In this document: one piece after another, positions 20,590 to 26,052 of the stretch
Layout of the letters: every line of letters begins with the position of its first letter
Position numbering within the stretch: position 1 is the first letter of the stretch
From: JAVBUZ01 sp031554725
GTDB taxonomy: Bacteria > Bacillota > Clostridia > Lachnospirales > Lachnospiraceae
NCBI GenBank assembly: GCA_031554725.1
Contig: JAVBUZ010000233.1
Location: 1 to 28,056, forward strand
Length of the DNA stretch: 28,056 bases
Direction: 5' to 3'
The notes under the pieces: model-generated
Seen by the model: only the letters and a program-made list of their open reading frames with translations
Told to the model about the DNA's origin: nothing
Database searches by the model: none
Program-made: the position numbers and the translations under genes

Positions 20590-21256
20590 TTTTAATTCCT
20601 CTTTCCAGCGACTCTATTAATGAGTACTTTTTTAAATTAGACCTTACCTTATCTCTATCCGCATTAAATTCTTTACACCATTCTGCTAGAGTTTGTGTTT
20701 TACCATTTTCCGTAAAATATCTATTATTTCTTTTATTATTATTTTGTTGGGCTACTGTTAGCCACCTGCAATTTTCAGGACAGTAATTTCCGTTTACATC
20801 AATCCTATCAATCGATAATTCATCTGAATAACCATTATTTAGTGCCCATGATTGAAATAATTTAAAACTCTGTAACCACTCATCGCAAATAACTATTCCT
20901 CTTCCACCATACATAGCATAGTTAGGTGCTTTTGAGTTAAGGCATCTTGCTTTCATTCCCTTCCATATAACATATAGACGATTTGTTCTGCATCCGTATT
21001 TATAATTGTTATGTCCAGATTCCAACTGCAAGCAGCCGCAACTTTTTTTTACTCCACTATTCAGATCCGCAGTCTTTATACAAACCTCATTTCCACATTC
21101 ACATTTACATAACCAATAAATTTGCTTATTGAATACTCCACTATATTTAATAACAGTTAATCTTCCATATTGCTTACCATGCAAATCATAAAGTAGCCTT
21201 TTTGGTTTTTTATCCGTATTCAGCACTGATGGATTAATGCTTTTAGCTTTTCCCAT
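20582..21256 (-). CDS. Putative homing-type endonuclease, second copy of the YGGRGI / DRID family
   Basis: 224 residues with the same order of parts as the 12833-13483 protein: Cys-rich N-terminal ribbon (CKCECG, then SCGCL), MYGGRGIVICDEWLQSFKLFQSWAL, DRIDVNGNYCPENCRWLTVAQQNNNKRNN, and a C-terminal NGKTQTLAEWCKEFNADRDKV helix unit typical of these phage proteins. Two diverged copies in one phage fit a mobile, self-spreading element. The gene ends in AGAGGAATTAAAAATGGGTGA, so its tail carries both the ribosome site and start codon of the next gene. Nuclease activity is inferred. Confidence 0.65.
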   Translation of the reverse strand: MGKAKSINPSVLNTDKKPKRLLYDLHGKQYGRLTVIKYSGVFNKQIYWLCKCECGNEVCIKTADLNSGVKKSCGCLQLESGHNNYKYGCRTNRLYVIWKGMKARCLNSKAPNYAMYGGRGIVICDEWLQSFKLFQSWALNNGYSDELSIDRIDVNGNYCPENCRWLTVAQQNNNKRNNRYFTENGKTQTLAEWCKEFNADRDKVRSNLKKYSLIESLERGIKNG

Positions 21257-21294
21257 TTACACCACCATTCTATTCTCTATCATTTCCATTAGAG

Positions 21295-21477
21295 CTATTC
21301 CTCTTTAGTAGGCGTCGCATGCGTAATAGGTTCAAAACCTAGATAATGACCTACCACCTCACGTGATATAGAATATTTTTCATTTTGGGTATATTCCCCT
21401 AATAGGTGCGCCCTAGTCTCAATATCAAGTAATTGCTCTAATCTACCCATAGGGATAGTTACCATTATTTCTTCCAT
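21295..21477 (-). CDS. Small phage protein of unknown function
   Basis: 60 residues (MEEIMVTIPMGRLEQLLDIETRAHLLGEY at the start, FEPITHATPTKEE at the end). The I-P-x-x-x-L-x-x-L-L-x-I-E-T-R pattern is common in small early proteins of Clostridia phages; the role is unknown. The ribosome site GAGAGGAAAA lies within a region that also carries a plus-strand promoter, so its leader is a possible antisense target. Confidence 0.65.
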   Translation of the reverse strand: MEEIMVTIPMGRLEQLLDIETRAHLLGEYTQNEKYSISREVVGHYLGFEPITHATPTKEE

Positions 21478-21505
21478 TTGACATTTTCCTCTCTCATGTT
21501 ATAAT
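21478..21505 (+). promoter_or_regulatory. Near-consensus promoter on the antisense strand
   Basis: TTGACA (21478-21483), a 16-bp spacer and TATAAT (21500-21505) on the plus strand, opposite to the early genes. It points only at a short terminated transcript. Confidence 0.75.
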
Positions 21506-21511
21506 GAGCAT

Positions 21512-21578
21512 ATAAATAGCATATTAACGTGTGCTTTGGTCCTGTGACCGACTACCAATCAATACAGGACTATTTTTT
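21512..21578 (+). ncRNA. Candidate short antisense RNA
   Basis: A predicted ~67-nt transcript from the promoter at 21478-21505. It ends in GGTCCTGT/ACAGGACT (8 bp, 21538-21571) and TATTTTTTT. It holds no reading frame with a ribosome site. It lies opposite the leader of the 21295-21477 gene. The 9-nt GCTTTGGTC at 21533-21541 is fully complementary to the terminator loop (GACCAAAGC, 11193-11201) of the other candidate antisense RNA. Pairing between them is possible but not proven. Confidence 0.5.
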
Positions 21579-21591
21579 TGCTCTTTTTTTC

Positions 21592-21708
21592 TCATAGATA
21601 CTCCTTAACATAAATGCCGTCTTCTCTGATTTCTAATATTTCAGCATCAATAAATCCCTTAATCCAATCTTCTTTAGCTCTCTCAATTGGTGTAATTGGC
21701 TGTTTCAT
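21592..21708 (-). CDS. 38-residue early protein
   Basis: MKQPITPIERAKEDWIKGFI at the start, IREDGIYVKEYL at the end. ATG at 21708 is chosen because GGAGAGAAG lies before it; a longer frame upstream overlaps the next gene and is not needed. No family is recognised. Confidence 0.5.
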   Translation of the reverse strand: MKQPITPIERAKEDWIKGFIDAEILEIREDGIYVKEYL

Positions 21709-21742
21709 CTTCTCTCCTTTCCGCTTGTCCAACGTAGACCGC

Positions 21743-21880
21743 CTAAGCGGTGTTGTCCTTAGCATTCTTTTTGATTTCACCTAAAACAATCTGTGATACC
21801 CTTTCGATTACTTTTTCAACCTTGCTCGGGTCCTTAACGATACAATCGTCTCTAACCGTAATCTTACAATTATCATCCAT
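21743..21880 (-). CDS. 45-residue early protein
   Basis: MDDNCKITVRDDCIVKDPSK at the start and a helix (VEKVIERVSQIVLGEIKKN). The ATG follows TAGGAGGTAGAGGAT, a strong ribosome site. It is the first gene of the leftward run after the 21939-22015 inverted repeats. No family is recognised. Confidence 0.6.
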   Translation of the reverse strand: MDDNCKITVRDDCIVKDPSKVEKVIERVSQIVLGEIKKNAKDNTA

Positions 21881-21938
21881 ATCCTCTACCTCCTATTACA
21901 ATGTATGAATGCTTGCTTGTACAACTTACCTATGCCCT

Positions 21939-22015
21939 CTACGTGATGCGTAGCCTTAACGAAGTAACTACGCATCCGAATTGTGTAAAAGGGGAATGTG
22001 GTGTCTACACACCAC
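21939..22015. promoter_or_regulatory. Cluster of inverted repeats, possible attenuator or operator
   Basis: GATGCGTAG (21945-21953) pairs with CTACGCATC (21968-21976). The same first arm can instead pair locally, CTACG (21939-21943) with CGTAG (21949-21953), so two folds exclude each other. A further hairpin, GTGGTGT-CTAC-ACACCAC, lies at 21998-22015. No T-run follows, so they are not simple terminators. They lie in the ~230-bp gap between the divergent units at 21880 and 22113. Confidence 0.4.
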
Positions 22016-22031
22016 GTACAGGGCACGGTAC

Positions 22032-22060
22032 TTGATTTATATTTGCTTTAATCCTATAAT
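22032..22060 (+). promoter_or_regulatory. Promoter of the 22113 gene
   Basis: TTGATT (22032-22037), a 17-bp spacer and TATAAT (22055-22060), about 50 bp before the start codon. Confidence 0.75.
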
Positions 22061-22112
22061 TTTAAATACAGGCTATTGCAGTAGCCGAGTACAAAAAGAA
22101 AGGACAAATCTT

Positions 22113-22451
22113 ATGGAATTTACTCGCGATACCTCTAAGTTACTTGCTGTAATTTATAAACAATACCTTGAGCAGCGAAAAAATGGTGCTTCTAGAGCAG
22201 AAGCGAAATCTTTTCAAGCAGATTTTTATAAGGAAGCTAAATCATTATCAGATTGGCAAGATAGTGACATTTCTGATTCTATTCGCGAACTACAAAAAGC
22301 GAATTTTATAAAAAAGGATATTTTAGGAAATTTTACTATCCAAGATGCTTTAATTATCAAAATGGAAACTCGCTTTCAATCTGGCTTGACGGATGTTACA
22401 AAATATCTCGCCGACCTTGCTGCTGGAATTGCAACTGGACTATTTCTTTAA
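22113..22451 (+). CDS. Rightward single-gene cassette, unknown protein
   Basis: 112 residues from ATG at 22113, chosen because AAAGGAC lies before it; the frame is open further upstream but crosses the promoter. The protein is helical (TSKLLAVIYKQYLEQRKNGASRAEAKSF) and has a segment like a winged helix (SIRELQKANFIKKDILGNFTIQDALI). It ends in a small hydrophobic helix (YLADLAAGIATGLFL). No family is recognised. It has its own promoter and terminator opposite to the lytic genes, so it is probably expressed in the lysogen. Confidence 0.65.
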   Translation: MEFTRDTSKLLAVIYKQYLEQRKNGASRAEAKSFQADFYKEAKSLSDWQDSDISDSIRELQKANFIKKDILGNFTIQDALIIKMETRFQSGLTDVTKYLADLAAGIATGLFL

Positions 22452-22455
22452 ATTT

Positions 22456-22701
22456 TTACTGGCTATGCTTTTCATAAGTGTAGTCAGTATTTTTCTTACC
22501 TTCCATACTGTAACTAGTTAGGTGTACAAACGTATCAATATCCATTGTTACTCTAAATCCTTCTCCTGCTTCACAGGAAATCATAAAGCCTGTGCAACCA
22601 TCACCAAATGGAATTCCATTAACATTAAACGTTTTCTTTGCAACATCAATTTCAATGGTCTTTAGTTCATTTGGTATCTTTGTGAATACTTTTGCATCCA
22701 T
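22456..22701 (-). CDS. Small early phage protein
   Basis: 81 residues, beta-rich (NELKTIEIDVAKKTFNVNGIPFGDGCTGFMISCEAGEGFRVTMDIDTFV). The ATG follows GAAGGAGGGAAG. No family is recognised; similar short proteins occur in early regions of Clostridia phages. Its 3' end lies inside the terminator of the opposite 22113 gene. Confidence 0.65.
   Translation of the reverse strand: MDAKVFTKIPNELKTIEIDVAKKTFNVNGIPFGDGCTGFMISCEAGEGFRVTMDIDTFVHLTSYSMEGKKNTDYTYEKHSQ
22457..22494 (+). terminator. Terminator of the 22113 gene
   Basis: TACTGGCTATGC pairs with GTGTAGTCAGTA (12 bp with three G-U pairs) and is followed by TTTTTC on the plus strand. Confidence 0.65.
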
Positions 22702-22751
22702 TATCTACTTCCCTCCTTCTCCCTCTTTCTACATATCTTCTTGGTCTTTTG

Positions 22752-22780
22752 TTGTCATATTTTTCTTTGCATGGTATGAT
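22752..22780 (+). promoter_or_regulatory. Promoter of the 22804 gene
   Basis: TTGTCA (22752-22757), a 17-bp spacer and TATGAT (22775-22780). The ribosome site AAAGGAG follows directly. Confidence 0.65.
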
Positions 22781-22803
22781 TTCCTAAAAGGAGATTATCC
22801 CAA

Positions 22804-23319
22804 ATGTACATACTCATATTTTTCTTATTTATCGTTGTAATTAAGTTAATGACAAATTTGTTCCAGCTAATTTCAACATACTATTTTCATCATAAATTTT
22901 TAAAACAATCAGATAATATTGACCAATTATCCAGCTTTGTTACATCTTTGTTCAATTCTGCTAATACTCAAGTCATAATAGTAAACATCTTTAACGCAAG
23001 TGGAGTGAGACAAGGCAGAAAAGACTATATTTCAAACAATTTGAGTGACATGGATAATTTCACTGAAATCAATAAACTCTTTCACAAAACTATTGGTGTC
23101 TTTAAATATCGTGCTTTACAGTCTATCAATCCCTTTTACTGGCTCTTTTTGCCAAAATATATCCTTGCATACTTTAATATAGGTGTTGGAAAAATCACCT
23201 CTATTTTTCTTTCACTCATTTACTGGTCAGTATCCGTCATTGCTGGTCATTATCTCGAATTGTTTCTTACTGAGAATCTTGATTTAACGATTCAACAATT
23301 TTTGAATGGATTTCTTTGA
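22804..23319 (+). CDS. Rightward membrane protein of unknown function
   Basis: 171 residues. Residues 1-25 (MYILIFFLFIVVIKLMTNLFQLI) are one membrane helix. Residues ~45-110 form a soluble region (SSFVTSLFNSANTQVIIVNIFNASGVRQGRKDYISNN). Residues ~110-165 contain two more hydrophobic segments (FYWLFLPKYILAYFNIG; ITSIFLSLIYWSVSVIAGHYLELFL). No family is recognised. It has its own promoter and opposes the lytic genes. The tail overlaps the 23267 gene by 53 bp. A superinfection-exclusion or host-membrane role is a guess. Confidence 0.65.
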   Translation: MYILIFFLFIVVIKLMTNLFQLISTYYFHHKFLKQSDNIDQLSSFVTSLFNSANTQVIIVNIFNASGVRQGRKDYISNNLSDMDNFTEINKLFHKTIGVFKYRALQSINPFYWLFLPKYILAYFNIGVGKITSIFLSLIYWSVSVIAGHYLELFLTENLDLTIQQFLNGFL

Positions 23320-23458
23320 TATATTTCCTTATCTCTGTTCTCTCCTTGCGATTGAAACATGTCTCAAGCCTTTCCACCTCGTTGAACATTGTCTGGTAAA
23401 GCAATGCATCAACTTGATTTTTTTCTACTGAAATAAAAAATGGCTCTTCTACTTTCAC
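23267..23458 (-). CDS. Small early protein with a possible SOS-box leader
   Basis: 63 residues from GTG at 23458, placed by AAAGGAGGATAAG. The protein is helical (VDALLYQTMFNEVERLETCFNRKERTEIRKYIKEIHSKIVESL). No family is recognised. A LexA-like box (CGAACGTAAATTCG, 23496-23509) lies about 40 bp upstream, and an 18-bp repeat with a TATAAA box lies just beyond. Confidence 0.6.
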   Translation of the reverse strand: MKVEEPFFISVEKNQVDALLYQTMFNEVERLETCFNRKERTEIRKYIKEIHSKIVESLNQDSQ

Positions 23459-23495
23459 TTCTTATCCTCCTTTATATCCTCTTGCTCTTTTACTA

Positions 23496-23509
23496 CGAAC
23501 GTAAATTCG
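23496..23509. promoter_or_regulatory. LexA-like (SOS) box 1
   Basis: CGAAC-GTAA-ATTCG differs by one base from the Gram-positive LexA consensus CGAAC-N4-GTTCG. It lies upstream of the 23267-23458 gene. Confidence 0.45.
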
Positions 23510-23516
23510 CAAACAT

Positions 23517-23534
23517 GTTTATACTTTTTTAATA
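23517..23534. repeat. 18-bp dispersed repeat, copy 2
   Basis: Identical to 12811-12828. On the minus strand it contains TATAAA, a possible -10 box for the 23267-23458 gene. Confidence 0.5.
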
Positions 23535-23544
23535 CTCTGTTCCC

Positions 23545-23573
23545 TTGACGCTAAAACCCTTTCGCGATACAAT
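23545..23573 (+). promoter_or_regulatory. Promoter of the 23629 zinc-ribbon gene
   Basis: TTGACG (23545-23550), a 17-bp spacer and TACAAT (23568-23573). The LexA-like box 2 lies just after the expected start of transcription. Confidence 0.7.
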
Positions 23574-23585
23574 ATAAGGCAAATA

Positions 23586-23597
23586 GAACATATGTTC
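23586..23597. promoter_or_regulatory. LexA-like (SOS) box 2
   Basis: GAACATATGTTC is a perfect 12-bp palindrome matching the core of the Gram-positive LexA site (GAAC-N4-GTTC). It is placed where a bound repressor would block the promoter at 23545-23573. Confidence 0.5.
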
Positions 23598-23628
23598 CAT
23601 TCAAATATTGTAGAAAGGAGGTAACACT

Positions 23629-23847
23629 ATGGGTAAGAAATATAATCTTAGTAGTTCTTCTGACATGAGACGGTTCTCTCGTGATTTAGAAAAGAAGGTA
23701 ACTACTATGGCAATGGAGAAAGCAAGTACCATGAGCTTTCAACATGCATGTCCTCATTGCATGAATATGGTTGCAGTACATGCAGGTTTAAATATCTGTC
23801 CTTTTTGCCATAAGCAGATTAATGTTGAATTAAATTTCAATACATAA
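23629..23847 (+). CDS. Zinc-ribbon protein, possibly SOS-controlled
   Basis: 72 residues. The N-terminal half is helical (DMRRFSRDLEKKVTTMAMEKASTM). The C-terminal half has CPHC and CPFC, one zinc ribbon (FQHACPHCMNMVAVHAGLNICPFCHKQINVEL). The ATG follows GAAAGGAGGTAACACT. It is a rightward single gene with its own promoter and a LexA-like box. No specific function is recognised; DNA-damage-linked expression is inferred from the box. Confidence 0.65.
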   Translation: MGKKYNLSSSSDMRRFSRDLEKKVTTMAMEKASTMSFQHACPHCMNMVAVHAGLNICPFCHKQINVELNFNT

Positions 23848-23985
23848 TTTAATTCCCTTGGAAGCCAGCTCATTCGCCAATGTGTTGGCTTCTTTTAGTA
23901 ACTCAACAATGTGCTCTACCTTTTTTTCTACTTCTTTTATCTCTGAAATGTCACATTGGATTTTGATAGTATTTTGTTCCGCCAC
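23830..23985 (-). CDS. 51-residue early protein after the Cro-like gene
   Basis: GTG at 23985 follows AAGGAGGGTGAGTAA, which is the end of the Cro-like gene. The protein has a short beta start (NTIKIQCDISEIKE) and a helical coiled-coil-like body (VEKKVEHIVELLKEANTLANELASKG). It overlaps the tail of the opposite zinc-ribbon gene by 18 bp. No family is recognised. Confidence 0.6.
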   Translation of the reverse strand: MAEQNTIKIQCDISEIKEVEKKVEHIVELLKEANTLANELASKGIKLCIEI

Positions 23986-23989
23986 TTAC

Positions 23990-24217
23990 TCACCCTCCTT
24001 CATGTTCTAATAGGTTTCCTGCAAATTCTTTTGGGTCTACCCCAAGAAATCCACAAACCTTGTATAGTTCATCTGCCCTTAACTCTCTATTTCTAAATTC
24101 GTTTAACAGACTATCGTACAATGCTACATATGGGATTCCTGTATCTCGCGACATTTTTGACAGATTAATTCCTTTGCCCTTAATGTATTTAGAAATGTTA
24201 TCTGTTACTAAACTCAT
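23990..24217 (-). CDS. Cro-like HTH regulator
   Basis: 75 residues, a compact helix-turn-helix protein: NISKYIKGKGINLSKMSRDTGIPYVALYDSLLNEFRNRELRADELYKVCGFLGVDPKEFAG. It is the first leftward gene after the main operators and divergent from the CI-type repressor, which is the position and size of Cro. It probably turns off repressor synthesis in the lytic cycle. Confidence 0.8.
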   Translation of the reverse strand: MSLVTDNISKYIKGKGINLSKMSRDTGIPYVALYDSLLNEFRNRELRADELYKVCGFLGVDPKEFAGNLLEHEGG

Positions 24218-24247
24218 TCTGTAAAATCACTCCTTTCATCGATTGTT

Positions 24248-24367
24248 TTCTACGCTCCGTAGATTTATTTATATATTATTCTACTCGCAGAAGAATGTCA
24301 AGGGTTTTTTCTACTTTTTGTAGAATTTTTTATTTACATTGCGAAATTACTATGCTATATTGTAGAA
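24248..24367. promoter_or_regulatory. Main immunity control region: three operators and two divergent promoters
   Basis: Three 17-bp inverted repeats share TTCTAC-N5-GTAGAA: TTCTACGCTCCGTAGAT (24248-24264), TTCTACTCGCAGAAGAA (24279-24295) and TTCTACTTTTTGTAGAA (24309-24325). Centres are 31 and 30 bp apart, about three helical turns. A half site (GTAGAA) lies at 24362-24367. The leftward early promoter has TTGACA (24301-24296) and TAATAT (24278-24273), and operator 2 fills its 17-bp spacer exactly. The rightward repressor promoter has TTTACA (24333-24338) and TATATT (24356-24361); the half site begins right after its -10 box. Confidence 0.85.
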
Positions 24368-24382
24368 AAAGGAGGGTTATTC

Positions 24383-24880
24383 ATGGCGAATAAATCGATG
24401 GGTTCTACTTTACGTAGCTTAAGAGAAAAAACAAACCTGACTGTAAAAGATGTAATTATAGAATTAGAAAAGCATAATCAACAAATTACGGACAAAACAC
24501 TATATAGTTATGAAAATGGTACTCGCGTTGCTAGTGCTGATATGTTTTTATCTCTTTGTGAAATTTATCATTGCAATAACATATTAGAAGTATTTTCTGA
24601 TGTTGAAATAGACTATTCCGTTCCTGACGATTCAGAATGGACTATAATTGAAAAATACCGCGAGCTAGATACTCACGGCAAAGAAATGGTTGACTTTACT
24701 TTATCAAAAGAATGGGAACGCTCTACTGCTTTAAAAGAGGAAGAAAATAAGATTGTTAATTTTGCAGATTCGCAAAAACCTTTAGAAGAGGGTGACGCTG
24801 CACACTTAAGAACAGATATAGTAATTCCAGAGGGTATTGATACCTCAGATAACGAACATATTAAAGGGCCAAACTTTTAG
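24383..24880 (+). CDS. CI-like XRE repressor
   Basis: 165 residues. Residues ~7-65 are a helix-turn-helix (STLRSLREKTNLTVKDVIIELEKHNQQITDKTLYSYENGTRVASADMFLSLCEIY). The C-terminal part is short and acidic (EEENKIVNFADSQKPLEEGDAAHLRTDIVIPEG) and has no LexA-type peptidase residues. Inactivation therefore probably relies on the ImmA-type peptidase encoded next rather than on self-cleavage. The ATG follows AAGGAGGG. It is the first gene of the lysogeny operon and faces the three operators. Confidence 0.88.
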   Translation: MANKSMGSTLRSLREKTNLTVKDVIIELEKHNQQITDKTLYSYENGTRVASADMFLSLCEIYHCNNILEVFSDVEIDYSVPDDSEWTIIEKYRELDTHGKEMVDFTLSKEWERSTALKEEENKIVNFADSQKPLEEGDAAHLRTDIVIPEGIDTSDNEHIKGPNF

Positions 24881-24930
24881 TCCTGTTTATTGGACATTAA
24901 ATTGTGTAAATTTAAAAAGGGTGATAAAAT

Positions 24931-25389
24931 TTGAAATATGAAATGCTATTAGAAGAAGCCGACTCCATAGGAGTTGTTGTAAAAGAGAAGCCATTACAGT
25001 ATAATGATGGCAGACAATTTGGAAAGAGGATTGCTATACGCAAAGACATTGATACTACTATAGAAAAGGGTTGTGTGCTTGCAGAGGAATTAGGTCACTA
25101 CTATACTACTGTAGGTGATATACTAGACCAAACTAATGTTAGTAATCGAAAGCAAGAATACCGCGCTCGCCTTTGGGGCTATAACAAAATCATAGGGCTA
25201 TCTGGAATAATTAGTTGCTATAAAGCAAGATGCAATGATATGGATTCTATGGCTGACCATTTGGACATAACTGTAGAATATTTAAAAGAAGCTTTAGACT
25301 GCTATAAACAAAAGTATGGTCTATATACACAATGCGATAACTATGTTATCTTTTTCGAGCCTGCATTAGCGGTGCTTGAATTGATATAA
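24931..25389 (+). CDS. ImmA/IrrE-family metallopeptidase-like protein
   Basis: 152 residues from TTG at 24931, placed by AAAAGGGTGAT. The zinc site of the family reads LAEELGHYY (residues 50-58): the usual HExxH is E52-E53-L-G-H56, so the first His is Glu. A following E77 (KQEYRARLWGYNKI) matches the third ligand. The EELGH form is frequent in Firmicute phage members, so activity cannot be excluded. ImmA of ICEBs1 cleaves its paired repressor after induction; here the repressor gene lies directly upstream. Confidence 0.85.
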   Translation: MKYEMLLEEADSIGVVVKEKPLQYNDGRQFGKRIAIRKDIDTTIEKGCVLAEELGHYYTTVGDILDQTNVSNRKQEYRARLWGYNKIIGLSGIISCYKARCNDMDSMADHLDITVEYLKEALDCYKQKYGLYTQCDNYVIFFEPALAVLELI

Positions 25390-25424
25390 ATAAAAACAAA
25401 AGTAAAAGAAAAGAGGGAAACAAA

Positions 25425-25886
25425 ATGGCAAAAGTTGTACAAGTAACAGGAGATGTAGTAAGTATTGGAATGGATGATGGGACATTATCAGAAGTTCGAG
25501 CTTGTGATTTGAATTTCGTGCCACAAGTAGGGGATGAAGTACAAGTTTTTCAGAGCGAAACAAAGATTATTGTTTCAAAAGTTGTTAAGGAACAACCACA
25601 GGTACCACAGGGCGGTATCAATATTAACGTGAGTAATGCAAACAACAATGGTCAACCACAACAAGTTATCTATGCAGGCAAAAAAGCTGTTAGTAAAATA
25701 GTTTATTGTATACTAGCTTTCTTCCTTGGCGGTATTGGCATACATAAATTCTATGCTGGTAAAATTGGAACAGGCATTTTATACCTTATATTCAGCTGGA
25801 CTTTTATACCTGCATTTATTGCATTTATAGAATTCATCATCGGATTATGTCAGAAAGCAGATGTTAACGGAAATATATTAGTGTAA
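25425..25886 (+). CDS. TM2-domain membrane protein
   Basis: 153 residues. Residues 1-55 are a small beta domain (VVQVTGDVVSIGMDDGTLSEVRACDLNFVPQVGDEVQVF), OB-fold-like in pattern. Residues ~60-85 are a polar Asn/Gln linker. Residues ~86-145 are a TM2 domain with two membrane helices and the signature FLGGIGIHKFYAGKIGTGILYL. TM2 proteins are common in phages and bacteria but have no fixed role. It ends the lysogeny operon, so expression in the lysogen is likely. Confidence 0.85.
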   Translation: MAKVVQVTGDVVSIGMDDGTLSEVRACDLNFVPQVGDEVQVFQSETKIIVSKVVKEQPQVPQGGININVSNANNNGQPQQVIYAGKKAVSKIVYCILAFFLGGIGIHKFYAGKIGTGILYLIFSWTFIPAFIAFIEFIIGLCQKADVNGNILV

Positions 25887-25916
25887 TAAAAAACCGCCCC
25901 TACTCAAAGGAACGGT
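25887..25916. terminator. Terminator between TM2 gene and integrase
   Basis: ACCGCCCC and GGAACGGT can pair (8 bp, two G-U) around an 8-nt loop. The longer T-run is on the minus strand (TTTTTTATTA), so it stops transcripts coming leftward from the integrase side. It may also work for the lysogeny operon with the weaker CTTTATA on the plus strand. Confidence 0.6.
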
Positions 25917-26052
25917 CTTTATAGATACTATTCACGGATGTACCGCTGTAATATCCCTCGCAAGATAAATATAGCACATTTAAGTACATCCTTGCAATAG
26001 GGTGTATTTTTTATACCCACGAATCCATAAGATGTACAAAGGAGGGGGCTAT

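Noticed and set aside
26002..26052. Upstream start for the integrase.
   Set aside because: The frame crosses the GGAGGGGG ribosome site; the inner ATG matches the usual N-terminus of serine recombinases.
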